From: Paenibacillus zeirhizosphaerae
GTDB lineage: Bacteria > Bacillota > Bacilli > Paenibacillales > Paenibacillaceae
Reading direction: 5' to 3'
NCBI RefSeq assembly: GCF_030705605.1
Contig: NZ_JAPCKK010000011.1
Coordinates: forward strand, 372,001-436,000
DNA: 64,000 nt
Shown piece by piece: positions 45,048 through 54,272 of this stretch; the first letter of the stretch is position 1; each line of letters begins with the position of its first letter. A model generated the notes under the pieces. It did not search any database and was not told the DNA's origin. It was given only the letters and a program-made list of their open reading frames with translations. The position numbers and the translations under genes were made by a program.

Positions 45048-46027
45048 GACGGCTGTCCCCCTTCGTCCTCGTACAACCAGCAAGCCACCTTGTGGCCCTC
45101 CTCGTCAGCGCGGAGCGGTGGGACCTTCTCCCTGCATATTTGCATGCAAAATTCACAGCGTTCGTGAAAATGGCAGTTGTTCTCCAGCTCAATCGGGTTC
45201 GGCACCTGGCCCGGTATCGAATACAGCCTTTGCTGTCTTTGGTTGATGACCGGCTTGGCTTTCAGAAGTCCCTGTGTATACGGGTGCTTCGGCCGCTTGA
45301 ACAGATCGAATACCGAAGCTTCCTCAATGACATTTCCTGCATACATCACCACCACGTAATCGGCCATTTCAGCTACCACACCCAGATCATGTGTGATCAG
45401 CATAATGGAGGTCTTCATTTTGGCTTTCAGATCACGCATCAAATCGAGAATCTGCGCTTGAATGGTCACATCCAACGCTGTGGTCGGTTCATCCGCGATC
45501 AGCAGCTTGGGATTGCAGCTCAGGGCAATCGCAATCATGATGCGCTGGCGCATGCCGCCACTCAATTCATGCGGATAGGATTTGAAAATAATTTCCGGGC
45601 GGGAAATCCCCACCAGCCGGATCAGCTCAATCGCATGTTCCTTCGCTTCCCTATTGCTCATCAACGTATGCATCAGCAGCGGCTCCATAATCTGTTCGCC
45701 GATCGTTAACACAGGATTCAATGAAGACATCGGCTCCTGAAAAATAATAGAGATCTCATTGCCGCGGATTCTCTGCATCTGCTTCGTGTTCAGCGACAGC
45801 AGGTTCTGGCCCTCGAACCAGATCTCTCCCTCAGAGCTATGCGGTGAATCGATCAGACGCATCATGGTCATAGCGGTGACGCTCTTACCGCAGCCCGATT
45901 CACCTACGACACACAGCGTCTCCCCTTCCCTGATTTTAAAGCTGACATTATTGACGGCTTTGACGGTTCCGTTCGAGGTATGAAAATGGGTTTTTAAATG
46001 ACGAAATTCAACCAATGCATTCTCCAT
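45044..46027 (-). CDS. Oligopeptide ABC transporter ATPase, OppD type (first pair)
   Basis: This 327-residue ATPase subunit has Walker [14 protein letters not shown]-loop [19 protein letters not shown], signature [15 protein letters not shown], Walker [15 protein letters not shown] and a cysteine-rich C-terminal region ([19 protein letters not shown]). It lies between the OppC-like permease gene and its OppF-like partner, whose start overlaps its end by four bases. Confidence 0.93.
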   Translation of the reverse strand: MENALVEFRHLKTHFHTSNGTVKAVNNVSFKIREGETLCVVGESGCGKSVTAMTMMRLIDSPHSSEGEIWFEGQNLLSLNTKQMQRIRGNEISIIFQEPMSSLNPVLTIGEQIMEPLLMHTLMSNREAKEHAIELIRLVGISRPEIIFKSYPHELSGGMRQRIMIAIALSCNPKLLIADEPTTALDVTIQAQILDLMRDLKAKMKTSIMLITHDLGVVAEMADYVVVMYAGNVIEEASVFDLFKRPKHPYTQGLLKAKPVINQRQQRLYSIPGQVPNPIELENNCHFHERCEFCMQICREKVPPLRADEEGHKVACWLYEDEGGQPS

Positions 46028-46060
46028 AAGCGTCGTCTCCTTCTTAGGAATAACCGCAGC

Positions 46061-46984
46061 CTACCTTTTCGTTTTGGGATCCAGCGCGTCACGCAGCCCG
46101 TCCCCGATCAAGTTGATCGCTACGACGGTCAGCAGAATACACATGCCAGGCGGAACCCAGAGCCATGGACGTTTGCGGAAATCAATCAGGTTGTTGGCTG
46201 CCGAAATCATATTGCCCCATGAAGGCGTAGGCGGAACGACACCGATCCCAAGAAAGCTCAGCGCTGATTCGGTAATAATCGCACCTGCGACGCCCAGTGT
46301 AGCCGTAACGATAATCGTCGGGATCGTATTGGGCAGAAGATGACGGAAAATTTTGCGGCGGTCACGCAGACCAAGCGCTTCCGTAGCCTGCATGAATTCC
46401 TGTTCACGAAGCGTCAAAATCTGGCCTCTGACGAGCCGTGACAGCGTGGTCCAGCTCAATCCTCCGATAATCAGCATCAAAAAATAAATCCGATGTTTCG
46501 GGTCAACCTTCAGATCGGACAATACCGCCCCCAGAATAATAAGCAGCGGCAGTTGCGGAAGGGACATGAAAATATCGGCTATACGCATGATCAATGCATC
46601 CACACTTCTCCGGTAGAAGCCAGCCAATGCCCCCAGCGTCGCCCCAATGGCCACGGAAATCGCTGTTGCCACCAACCCCACGGTCAACGAAATCTGGCCT
46701 GCCAGCATGGTTCGCAGCAGAATATCCCTGCCCAGCTTATCCGTACCAAGCCAATGCGCGGCGCTTGGCGCCTCGTTCTTGCTGTTCAGGCTGTAATCAT
46801 TGACGTTGTAAGGCGACAGCCAGGGGCCGATAAAGCTGATCAGCACCATGATGACCAGGATTACTAGTCCCGAAAGAGCCAGTCGATTACGCCCAAAGCG
46901 CCGCATCGCCACTCTCCACGGAGACGATTCACGACGCGCAGGAGCCTTCTGATTCACTTCCACTGATACCGTTTCAACGGACAA
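46061..46984 (-). CDS. Oligopeptide ABC transporter permease, OppC type
   Basis: This 307-residue inner-membrane permease has a long cytoplasmic N-terminus with basic residues, about six membrane helices, and the coupling motif EALGLRDRRKIFRHLLPNTIPTI facing the ATPases. HWLGTDKLGRDILLRTM is characteristic of OppC/DppC. It pairs with the OppB-like permease encoded upstream. Confidence 0.94.
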   Translation of the reverse strand: MSVETVSVEVNQKAPARRESSPWRVAMRRFGRNRLALSGLVILVIMVLISFIGPWLSPYNVNDYSLNSKNEAPSAAHWLGTDKLGRDILLRTMLAGQISLTVGLVATAISVAIGATLGALAGFYRRSVDALIMRIADIFMSLPQLPLLIILGAVLSDLKVDPKHRIYFLMLIIGGLSWTTLSRLVRGQILTLREQEFMQATEALGLRDRRKIFRHLLPNTIPTIIVTATLGVAGAIITESALSFLGIGVVPPTPSWGNMISAANNLIDFRKRPWLWVPPGMCILLTVVAINLIGDGLRDALDPKTKR

Positions 46985-47043
46985 CCCAATCCCCTCCTAT
47001 CATCAAAGATATGAGCTTGAAGCCATGTTCTCCACTCAAATCG

Positions 47044-48009
47044 TTACTTTAAGCGGATACGAGGATCGGCCACACCATACAGAACGTCAGACAACAGGTT
47101 GCCCAGCAGCGTCAGAATGGCCAAAAAAATGGTGAAACCCAGCATAAACGGATAATCCCGCATTGTGATCGATTCCAGGTAGACTTGACCGACGCCAGGC
47201 CAGACGAATACCTTCTCCAATATAATGGCTCCTCCGAACAGCGCCGGCAGCTCGAAGCCCAACAGCGTAATCGCCGGGATCAGCGCGTTGCGAAGCGCAT
47301 GCTTGAAAATAACGGTTCGCTCCTTCAGGCCTTTGGCTCGGGCGGTGCGGATATAATCCTGACGGATCACCTCAAGCATGCTGGTGCGGAAATAACGAGT
47401 CAGACTGCCCGTGCTAAGCATCGTTAGGACGAGAACCGGCAAAAACATATGCTCAGCCACATCCAGCACATATGCCCAACTGCCTGCGTGGCTTTGCCCC
47501 GCCGTGGTCATGCCTCCAACCGGGAACCAGCCCAGATCGAGCGCAAAAATTTTGATCAGCAACAGACCTATAAAAAAGGAGGGCAAGGACATGCATAAGA
47601 AAATAAAAAGTGTCACAAGCTTATCAAACAGTGAATATTGAAACTTGGCGGAAAATACACCTGCAAACACGGCAATGATCCAACTGAATATCAGACTGAA
47701 AAAGGCAATGATCACGGAGTTCCATACATAATTGCTAATCACCTGGGTGACCGGCTGCTTATGCTGCAGCGATTCTCCCATATTGCCCTGCAGCATATTG
47801 CCCATCCATATGAAATACCGCTTATATTCCGGCTGATCCAGGCCGTAAATATGCCGGAGCTGGGCTTCCTTCTCGGCTGTCATGTTCGGGTTGCCTGTGC
47901 CTGTAATATAATCTCCCGGCACCATAGCGGAAATCGCGAACACGATAATGGATATGCCGATCAAGGTAGGGATCATCTGCAGCAGCCTCCGTACGATATA
48001 CTGCTTCAT
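47044..48009 (-). CDS. Oligopeptide ABC transporter permease, OppB type
   Basis: About 321 residues from the ATG at 48009, giving MKQYIVRRLLQMIPTLIGIS, the typical OppB/DppB start. A longer frame to 48051 is not needed. About six membrane helices and the ATPase-coupling loop ARAKGLKERTVIFKHALRNALIP are present, as is the C-terminal YGVADPRIRLK. It stands between the binding-protein gene and oppC, as in standard opp operons. Confidence 0.94.
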   Translation of the reverse strand: MKQYIVRRLLQMIPTLIGISIIVFAISAMVPGDYITGTGNPNMTAEKEAQLRHIYGLDQPEYKRYFIWMGNMLQGNMGESLQHKQPVTQVISNYVWNSVIIAFFSLIFSWIIAVFAGVFSAKFQYSLFDKLVTLFIFLCMSLPSFFIGLLLIKIFALDLGWFPVGGMTTAGQSHAGSWAYVLDVAEHMFLPVLVLTMLSTGSLTRYFRTSMLEVIRQDYIRTARAKGLKERTVIFKHALRNALIPAITLLGFELPALFGGAIILEKVFVWPGVGQVYLESITMRDYPFMLGFTIFLAILTLLGNLLSDVLYGVADPRIRLK

Positions 48010-48080
48010 GGTAAGATTCCTCCCGGCTGATAAGTGATATGCCCAGCTCAATACGAGCTGAGCATATATGGGACTTCCGG

Positions 48081-49820
48081 CTATTGGGCAATTTCCACAT
48101 TGTACAAGCTATATTCAAATTCTTTAAAAGGAGAAATATCAAACCCGCTCAGCCTACCGTTGATTGGCCACATATCCCGTCGCTGGTACAGGAAAATAAC
48201 TGGCAAATCTTTGTTCAGCTCCTGATATAGCTGTTTATATAGATCTTTTCGCTTTTCCTGATCCAGCTCTTTCTTGGCTGCCAAGGTCAGCTCATCCACC
48301 TTAGGATTGGAATATCCGAGATCATTCTGCGCTCCGTCCGTAATATACGTCGTTGTATCTGGATCGGGTTCCAGACTCCATGCCGCAAAGAACATATCGA
48401 AGTTGCCTGTATCCTTTTTATCCATGATGGCGTTAAAGTCCAGCGTTTCGGAAGTCAGGTCGATTCCCAGCTCCTTGTAATTGTTCGTCATGATGGGCAG
48501 CAGTGCATCGATTACAGGATTGTCAGCGGTAGCGGAGAAGTTAATCGTAAATTTCTCACCGTCTTTTTCCCGTATTCCATCGGCTCCAGCCTTCCATCCG
48601 GCCTCATCCAGCATCTGCTTCGCTTTCTCCATTTCAAAGGAGTAGGACTCGATGCCCTCGTCCGTGTATGCCCAAGACTCCGTAGACTGCGGAATGTTCA
48701 GCACGTTGGCGTATGGACCATAGACACCCTGCACTATTTCCTCCCGGTTAAGCCCAATCGTCAGCGCCTGACGGACCAGCGGATCCTGAAATTTCTTTTC
48801 ATTATGGTTAAAAGCAATATATCCATAGCCGTTTGTCGGCATAATATGCACGTTCAAAAATCCAAGAGAAGTCAGCTCTTCAACATTGTCTTCGGTAACG
48901 GTAATGTTATCCATATCCGTTTCACCCGTTTGCAGCATGGAGAGGCTGGTGCCTTCCGTAGTGGTCTTGAAGATGACCGTCTTCACTTTTGGAGCACCTT
49001 TAAAGTAGTTTGGATTTGCCTCCAGCACAACTTCCTGGCCGGGTGAAAAACTTTTCAGCACATATTGCCCGGAACCGATAGGTTTGTCATGCAAAGCCTT
49101 GATTCCGTCCATATTCCCCTTCGTATAATTCGCTCCGTAATAGCTTTCTGGCATGAACGGCAGGTCCCCGAGGAAATCCTTCGTATATGCCGTTGCTTCA
49201 GTGACTGTAATCTCTATGGTGTTGTCATCAATGACTTTAACACCCGATATATCCTTGGCATCTCCTTCAAAATAGTCCCGACCGCCTGCGATGTTAAAGG
49301 ACAGCGCATCAATCTCTCCATCGTACGCCGGATCATGCAGCACCTTCAGCATAAAAGCGTAGTCTTTAACTGTCACAGGTGTACCGTCACTGTAGGTTAT
49401 CCCCGGCTTGAGATGGAATGTATATTTAAGTCCGTCATCAGAAACATCTATGCTGTCCGCTAGACTCTCTGTATATGTACCGTCTTTCTCGACCTGCACG
49501 AATGAATCAAATATAGATCTTGCAACATAATCGTCATAGACCGTCTGGCGGAATAAACGGTTAAATACTCCTTTAGGAGCGGACATGCCTACAACCACTG
49601 TATCCGTACGCTGCTTCGCCAAATCCGGATTCAGCGACATATCAGATGCTTCAAATAATCCTTCACTTGCAGGCTCTGCCGTTTCTGTTGTTTCTGTTGC
49701 TGCGGCTGGCGGTTCAGCAGTCTGAGCCTCACCTCCGCCTCCCAATGCGCAGGCTGTCAGCATCGAACCAATCACAGCAATCATCAAGACCATATAAAAC
49801 CATTTTCTCATATTTAGCAT
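48081..49820 (-). CDS. Oligopeptide-binding lipoprotein (OppA/SBP family 5)
   Basis: This 579-residue lipoprotein has a signal peptide and lipobox ending LTAC, with the lipidated cysteine at about residue 24. A Thr/Glu/Ala-rich linker precedes the binding lobes. SBP_bac_5 features include YDDYVARSIFDSFVQVEKDG, YTFHLKPGITYSDGTPVTVKDYAFML and VRQALTIGLNREEIVQGVYG. It captures peptides or related solutes for the permease. The ligand class cannot be predicted exactly, since some members bind nickel or sugars. It is the first gene of the seven-gene cluster. Confidence 0.94.
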   Translation of the reverse strand: MLNMRKWFYMVLMIAVIGSMLTACALGGGGEAQTAEPPAAATETTETAEPASEGLFEASDMSLNPDLAKQRTDTVVVGMSAPKGVFNRLFRQTVYDDYVARSIFDSFVQVEKDGTYTESLADSIDVSDDGLKYTFHLKPGITYSDGTPVTVKDYAFMLKVLHDPAYDGEIDALSFNIAGGRDYFEGDAKDISGVKVIDDNTIEITVTEATAYTKDFLGDLPFMPESYYGANYTKGNMDGIKALHDKPIGSGQYVLKSFSPGQEVVLEANPNYFKGAPKVKTVIFKTTTEGTSLSMLQTGETDMDNITVTEDNVEELTSLGFLNVHIMPTNGYGYIAFNHNEKKFQDPLVRQALTIGLNREEIVQGVYGPYANVLNIPQSTESWAYTDEGIESYSFEMEKAKQMLDEAGWKAGADGIREKDGEKFTINFSATADNPVIDALLPIMTNNYKELGIDLTSETLDFNAIMDKKDTGNFDMFFAAWSLEPDPDTTTYITDGAQNDLGYSNPKVDELTLAAKKELDQEKRKDLYKQLYQELNKDLPVIFLYQRRDMWPINGRLSGFDISPFKEFEYSLYNVEIAQ

Positions 49821-49859
49821 GCGGTAATTTTCCCCCTCCAGTAAGCATGGACAACTTAC

Positions 49860-49888
49860 ATTATAATTTGGGCCTGTAATTCACAGGC
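49860..49888 (-). promoter_or_regulatory. Candidate promoter and operator of the opp cluster
   Basis: TATAAT on the minus strand (49865-49860) lies about 40 bases before the binding-protein gene. A perfect GCCTGT/ACAGGC inverted repeat (49872-49888) sits directly upstream, where a -35 region is expected, so it may be an operator. No good -35 hexamer is at ideal distance. Confidence 0.45.
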
Positions 49889-50444
49889 AAAGAAGGCAAA
49901 GCACTAGCTTTGAACTTGACCACAAAAGATGAAAAAAAATCGCTAATCTCATATGAATTCTTGGTGATCGTTGCAGGAGAAACCTGGAATCTGTGGCAGT
50001 GCACCCCCTCTACATTTCTTATAGGAAAAATGCTGACCTATAAACCGTTGGTCAATTACAACGAGCAGTTAACTTTCCCCATTAATTATGATTCATCTTA
50101 CAGTGTCAATTTACTTTACGTCAATATATTTTTCGCAAGATAAAGTTATCTTTTATTGAAGAAAAAATGGAATGTTCAGGTTCAATGTAGTTAAATAGAA
50201 GTATTAAATTAACATACATATTACATTAAAGGTCAAAAAAACAGAGGATCAACAATCATGCTGAGGTTGAAATCATTCCGAACTGTTGGAGTATATTAAG
50301 TTGGAAATAACTAGAGGAGAATCTATTGTGGAGCCACTTTTGGGGTTTGGATAAGAATGGATTAGTAATAACTTACAATGTCATGTTACTTCTGTCAAGC
50401 ATAGGAGTGGAGTCCCTTGGGAAATTCTTGCACTTCTGTACAAC
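49889..50444. other. AT-rich noncoding region between opp and rpsR
   Basis: About 550 bases without a convincing gene. A TTG with a good ribosome site at about 50326 opens a 66-codon frame, but this runs through the rpsR terminator and antisense into rpsR, so it is not annotated. No known RNA structure was recognised. Confidence 0.5.
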
Positions 50445-50473
50445 AAAAAAGCGCCCTCTGGAGAGGACGCCTT
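50445..50473 (-). terminator. Terminator of the rpsF-ssb-rpsR operon
   Basis: GCGCCCTC pairs with GAGGACGC (one mismatch), and the stem is followed on the minus strand by TTTTTTG. It lies about 20 bases after rpsR. Confidence 0.85.
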
Positions 50474-50492
50474 CATGCTTGTCAAAATGCTA

Positions 50493-50762
50493 TTACTCCG
50501 TAGTGTACGGAAGCAGAGCGATTTGACGGGAACGTTTGACAGCGATTGTCAACATACGTTGGTATTTCGCGCTTGTTCCAGTCACACGGCGAGGCAAAAT
50601 TTTACCACGCTCGCTGATGAATTTTTTCAGCAAATCTGTATCTTTATAGTCAATGTGAGTAATTTTGTTCACAGTGAAGAAGCATACTTTACGACGCTTG
50701 TTGCGACCGCGACGAGCCGGTCTTTTGTTGTCGTCTCCGCCTTCTCTTTGTCTGAAGCCCAT
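50493..50762 (-). CDS. rpsR: 30S ribosomal protein S18
   Basis: This 89-residue protein has the S18 core [40 protein letters not shown] and [12 protein letters not shown]. The N-terminus is extended and basic. S18 binds with S6 to the 30S platform. It is the last gene of the conserved operon rpsF-ssb-rpsR, about 20 bases after ssb. Confidence 0.98.
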   Translation of the reverse strand: MGFRQREGGDDNKRPARRGRNKRRKVCFFTVNKITHIDYKDTDLLKKFISERGKILPRRVTGTSAKYQRMLTIAVKRSRQIALLPYTTE

Positions 50763-50782
50763 TCTGTGTCAGTCCTTTCGTT

Positions 50783-51259
50783 TTAAAATGGCAAATCATC
50801 GTCCGAAATATCAATCGGCTTACCGTCATCGGAAAAAGGATCCTGATTGTTACGCGTGGAATTCCCACGCCCGCTGCCGCCTCCGTAAGAAGGCTCCTCA
50901 CGCATACTTCCGCCGCCGCCGTTGCTATTACCGCCTTCACGGTTCGATTCAAGGAATCGGACATTATCAGCGACCACTTCGGTAACGTATACCCGTTTAC
51001 CTTCGTTGTTCTCATAATTCCTTACCTGAATGCGTCCCTCAACAGCCGTCAAACGGCCTTTACGAAGATAGTTGGCGCAGGTTTCCGCAAGCTGCCGCCA
51101 GGTAACCACAGGAATAAAATCCGCTTCCCGCTCCCCGCCTTGGCTTGAAAACGGACGATCCACAGCCAGAGTAAACTGGGTTACTGCCACACCAGACGGT
51201 GTATAGCGAAGTTCCGGATCTCTGGTTAACCGACCGATCAGAATGACACGGTTTAACAA
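50783..51259 (-). CDS. ssb: Single-stranded DNA-binding protein
   Basis: This 158-residue protein has an OB-fold domain (about 1-105: [42 protein letters not shown]), a glycine/asparagine-rich flexible tail and the conserved acidic tip DISDDDLPF that docks replication and repair partners. It protects single-stranded DNA at the fork. Position between rpsF and rpsR is standard in Firmicutes. Confidence 0.98.
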   Translation of the reverse strand: MLNRVILIGRLTRDPELRYTPSGVAVTQFTLAVDRPFSSQGGEREADFIPVVTWRQLAETCANYLRKGRLTAVEGRIQVRNYENNEGKRVYVTEVVADNVRFLESNREGGNSNGGGGSMREEPSYGGGSGRGNSTRNNQDPFSDDGKPIDISDDDLPF

Positions 51260-51307
51260 TCTAATCCCCTCCTTTGAGCGTTGTGCAACTACATCACCAA
51301 ACGTTTA

Positions 51308-51592
51308 TTAAGCAACGTCGTTCGTAATGAGATAACGAATGACTTCGTCAGAAATTTTCATTTGACGCTCAAGCTCGGTAACTACAGCAGGCTCTGCTGT
51401 AAAGTTAACCAGAACGAAAGAACCGTCACGAAACTTCTGGATCTCATACGCAAGACGGCGTTTAGTTACGTCGTGTTTAGTAATTTCACCACCGCCGTTG
51501 GAGATGATGCCTTGGAACTTTTCGACTGCAGCCTGAACGGCTTCCTGATCAATGTCAGGGCGAATAATGTACATCACTTCGTATTTGCGCAT
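51308..51592 (-). CDS. rpsF: 30S ribosomal protein S6
   Basis: About 94 residues from the ATG at 51592 (AGGAGG upstream), giving MRKYEVMYIIRPDIDQEAVQ. A three-codon extension to 51601 has no better support. The S6 fold is marked by KRRLAYEIQKFRDGSFVLVNF. It forms a pair with S18 on the 30S platform. A short structured leader upstream probably mediates feedback. Confidence 0.97.
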   Translation of the reverse strand: MRKYEVMYIIRPDIDQEAVQAAVEKFQGIISNGGGEITKHDVTKRRLAYEIQKFRDGSFVLVNFTAEPAVVTELERQMKISDEVIRYLITNDVA

Positions 51593-51618
51593 TTCATACA
51601 CCTCCTCGTGGACATAAG

Positions 51619-51640
51619 GCCCTCAATCTCGGTTGAGAGC
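51619..51640 (-). promoter_or_regulatory. Candidate S6:S18-binding rpsF leader hairpin
   Basis: On the minus strand an eight-base stem (51640-51633 with 51626-51619, one G:U) closes a six-base loop CCGAGA. A hairpin exposing CCG in the leader just ahead of rpsF is the hallmark of the S6:S18-binding autoregulatory motif in bacteria. Confidence 0.6.
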
Positions 51641-51669
51641 AAGGAACGAGCCTAAACTCGCACCAAAAA

Positions 51670-51698
51670 AGTATACCAGATGGACAGCCTCATTGCAA
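51670..51698 (-). promoter_or_regulatory. Promoter of the rpsF-ssb-rpsR operon
   Basis: Minus-strand TTGCAA (51698-51693), 17 bases, TATACT (51675-51670) with an upstream TGG giving an extended -10. The leader to rpsF would be about 70 bases. Confidence 0.75.
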
Positions 51699-51788
51699 CA
51701 TCAAAACACATGTTATCATCCGGTACGGGCACAATACATGTGGAGCTATCTGCATCCAAATTTGATAAGACTAAAGGAGGACTGTCAC

Positions 51789-51983
51789 ATGGGTGAAAAA
51801 ACCGAGTTTGAGCCGGGCGATAAAGCTCCAAACAATGGAGTGTATATGGAGGTCGGGGAAGCCAGCTTTCATACAGAAATCACAGATCCGCAGCAGGTAA
51901 AGCTCCATAAAGGAGAATCATTTCCGGAAACAACAAATAAGGACCGAAAATGGAAAAAGAAAACGAAAGCGCGCGTGCACTAA
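51789..51983 (+). CDS. YjzC-like small protein
   Basis: This 64-residue protein starts at the ATG with AAAGGAGGAC upstream. It reads MGEKTEFEPGDKAPNNGVYM, then ITDPQQVKLHKGESFPETTN, matching the YjzC family of Bacillales. Its end is very basic (KWKKKTKARVH). Function is unknown. It stands alone on the plus strand. Confidence 0.82.
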   Translation: MGEKTEFEPGDKAPNNGVYMEVGEASFHTEITDPQQVKLHKGESFPETTNKDRKWKKKTKARVH

Positions 51984-52335
51984 TTCATGATGTATAACGA
52001 GCCGCCCTTCTGCTCATAATATCTTCAGGCGGTGCAGCAGAGAGGTGTGGTTCCGTTGGATGACGTAGCCGGACATGAGACTGTTGGAAGATCGACTCCA
52101 GGCATTAGAAGCAGCAGAAAGTGCTTTTAAGCACCAGTATTGCCAGGCAATACACTGAGTTTCAGGATGTTGAGGAAAGATCATAATCCATTATGCACCG
52201 CCGGACAGAAGGAGGGCCCTCAAAGGTCCTCCTTCTTGATGTCCATAGTCTTATATGGTAGAATTTAGGGTGACTTCACATGGTTCGGATAGACTAAATC
52301 CAATGAACTATACTTCTTGACACGGGGGTTTTTAG
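51984..52335. other. Intergenic region with a terminator
   Basis: About 350 bases between two small plus-strand genes. A short open stretch near 52080-52160 (MRLLEDRLQALEAAESAF) might be a decayed coding remnant but has no ribosome site or family match. The terminator at 52207-52236 is the only clear element. Confidence 0.4.
52207..52236 (+). terminator. Plus-strand terminator
   Basis: Nine-base arms AGAAGGAGG/CCTCCTTCT (52207-52215 and 52228-52236) around a loop that pairs further (GCC/GGT). The T content downstream is modest. Confidence 0.6.
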
Positions 52336-52653
52336 ATGAGTATTTCCCGTATTCTGAAATGGATTTCCGGCATTTTGGAGCTTGGTTTGGCCATACCGAT
52401 CATCGGTGGCTCCATCATTATTTTCTCAGGCTACAGCGCACTTGGCTTTATGTTTGTGCTCCATGCCATTACCGTTATTTTATCCGTCCGCAACCAGGAG
52501 CCTGCTTACGGATCGTTATTCGGCATTCTTACTTCCCTTCTCGCCTGGATCCCAGTCGTTGGTTGGCTGATGCATCTCATTGCAGGTATTCTATGTATCA
52601 TGACAGGAATCAAGAATTCTCCCCGGTACAATTATCCGCCTAATCCGTTCTGA
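52336..52653 (+). CDS. Small integral membrane protein, hypothetical
   Basis: This 105-residue protein has three or four short hydrophobic helices (about 8-28, 32-48, 58-88) separated by small loops, a lysine/arginine near the start, and a proline-rich tail (YNYPPNPF). A G-rich ribosome site lies about eight bases upstream. No family was recognised. It resembles the many small membrane proteins of unknown role in Bacillales. Confidence 0.65.
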   Translation: MSISRILKWISGILELGLAIPIIGGSIIIFSGYSALGFMFVLHAITVILSVRNQEPAYGSLFGILTSLLAWIPVVGWLMHLIAGILCIMTGIKNSPRYNYPPNPF

Positions 52654-52748
52654 GAACGAAAATTTTATACCACTTATTCCTGCTAAGCTCTGAACCCTCT
52701 CGGTTTCGGGGCTTTTATATATCCTTCCTTATCATTTGCTGAAGATAC

Positions 52749-52779
52749 AAAAAAACCTCCCGTACCTGAACGGAAGGTT
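52749..52779 (-). terminator. Terminator of the tRNA-Ser transcript
   Basis: AACCTCCCGT pairs with ACGGAAGGTT (one mismatch; 52754-52763 and 52770-52779), followed on the minus strand by seven T. It lies 20 bases beyond the tRNA 3' end. Confidence 0.85.
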
Positions 52780-52799
52780 TATGATTCATATTGTAGTTA

Positions 52800-52890
52800 T
52801 GGCGGAAAGAGTGGGATTCGAACCCACGCACGCCTTGCGACGCCTAGCTGATTTCGAGTCAGCCCCCTTGGGCCTCTTGGGTACCTTTCC
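52800..52890 (-). tRNA. tRNA-Ser (anticodon CGA)
   Basis: The minus strand folds into a 91-base tRNA. The acceptor stem is GGAAAGG with TCTTTCC (one G:U), the discriminator is G, and an encoded CCA ends at 52800. The anticodon arm CTGA-CTCGAAA-TCAG gives anticodon CGA, reading UCG. A long variable arm (AGGCGTCGCAAGGCGT region) marks a class II serine tRNA. The T arm GTGGG-TTCGAAT-CCCAC is perfect. Confidence 0.95.
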
Positions 52891-52962
52891 GCAGCAATAT
52901 AAATTTTACCACAATATAAGCAGCATTGCAACTCAAAGACCAAATTACAGGGCTGACAAACT

Positions 52963-53184
52963 TCACATAGATTCGGAGGATTCGGATTCTTCCATTGTAG
53001 AGCGCAACACTTTTTTCATATTTTTTTCGAACTTGGCCCGCGGGATTAACACACTATGCTTACATCCCACACACTTGATACGAATGTCCATGCCCATCCG
53101 TATAATCTCCATCTCATTGCTGCCGCAAGGATGCGGCTTCTTCATCTGGACAATATCCCCTAGCTGGAATACTTTACGCTCCAT
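52963..53184 (-). CDS. DUF951 (YyzM-like) small protein
   Basis: This 73-residue protein has the DUF951 pattern LGDIVQMKKPHPCGSNEMEI, then RMGMDIRIKCVGCKHSVLIPR. The cysteines in PCG and KCVGC could bind a metal ion. Function is unknown. Its start overlaps the MscS gene by eleven bases, as is usual for this pair in Firmicutes. Confidence 0.92.
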   Translation of the reverse strand: MERKVFQLGDIVQMKKPHPCGSNEMEIIRMGMDIRIKCVGCKHSVLIPRAKFEKNMKKVLRSTMEESESSESM

Positions 53185-54121
53185 CCTTCCGCTCCTCCTC
53201 TGCCTCTACCGTGGCAGCCATTTCCTGAATGGCCAGATACACTCCATCTTCCTCTTCGAAAGCTTTTCTGACCTCTGTCTGAATTTCTCTTTGCACAATG
53301 GCATTTGTATTCGGACGGCATTCCGCAACCACCCTAATGACATATTCAGAAATTGTCATGGATTGAACACCCAGCACGTCGGGCGGAGCTGTCACTTTAT
53401 AATTCCGCTCTTGGATGCCCTCCACAGCTTTTTTCACTAATTGTATTGCCTCTTTAAGACTTTTTTCGGTCTTAATTGGAATATCCACCACAGCCAATGC
53501 ATTTGTCATGGAGAAGTTGGTTACGGTAGTGATCAACCCATTAGGGATAATATACACCTCTCCCTGCCAGCTTACCAGCCTTGTAGTCCTCAGGCCGATG
53601 ACCTCCACCGTTCCTTTAAAAGTACCCGTTTGAATCACATCGCCTACTCCAAACTGATCCTCAAATATAATGAAGAAACCCGTTATCACGTCTTTGACCA
53701 AGCTTTGGGCGCCAAAACCAACAGCCAGCCCAATGACACCGGCACCCGCAATTAAAGGAGCCAGCTCAATGCCCATTTGTGATAAAACGAGCAAAATAAA
53801 AATAAAGTTGAATGTAACAGATATTACATTTTTTAATAATTCTCCGATCGTGGTCATTCGCCGGGTATTCAAACGGATTCTCGTCCCCTCACGCCGTTCC
53901 ATCATCTTATCGATTAATTTATAGATAATGCGAATTCCAATCCGTGCAACGAGAAAAATGATGGCTATTTTCAAACAAACATACAACAGGTTCGTCCACA
54001 TACCGACATCTGTCAACCATGCCCACATTTCATCTCTCCATTGAACAGCCTGCTCTACTGCTTCATCTGCTGTATTTATGCCATTGTTGTTAAGTACTTG
54101 CTGCAGCATACTGTTCTTCAT
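53174..54121 (-). CDS. Small-conductance mechanosensitive channel (MscS family)
   Basis: This 315-residue membrane protein opens under membrane tension to release solutes on osmotic downshock. It has about three membrane helices (about 40-65, 98-118, 128-160). The pore helix region GVIGLAVGFGAQSLVKDVITGFFIIFEDQFGVGDVI is the MscS signature. A cytoplasmic vestibule domain follows. The position upstream of DUF951 and beside yyaC matches the YkuT/YyaF-type channel genes near oriC in Bacillales. Confidence 0.93.
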   Translation of the reverse strand: MKNSMLQQVLNNNGINTADEAVEQAVQWRDEMWAWLTDVGMWTNLLYVCLKIAIIFLVARIGIRIIYKLIDKMMERREGTRIRLNTRRMTTIGELLKNVISVTFNFIFILLVLSQMGIELAPLIAGAGVIGLAVGFGAQSLVKDVITGFFIIFEDQFGVGDVIQTGTFKGTVEVIGLRTTRLVSWQGEVYIIPNGLITTVTNFSMTNALAVVDIPIKTEKSLKEAIQLVKKAVEGIQERNYKVTAPPDVLGVQSMTISEYVIRVVAECRPNTNAIVQREIQTEVRKAFEEEDGVYLAIQEMAATVEAEEERKDGA

Positions 54122-54272
54122 CCTTCCTTATTAGTTTAGTGTTATTTAATTATCCAGACCTGCATGCTTTATATTTTCTCACAGCCTAACTCTCTCACCG
54201 TGCCAAGTATAAAAACATAAAGCATTCCATATACTAGTTACTACTATAATCGATGCAGGAAAGGAAGATATC

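Noticed and set aside
50326-50526. TTG-start frame with a good AGAGGAG ribosome site
   Set aside because: It crosses the rpsR terminator and runs antisense into rpsR, and its product resembles no protein.
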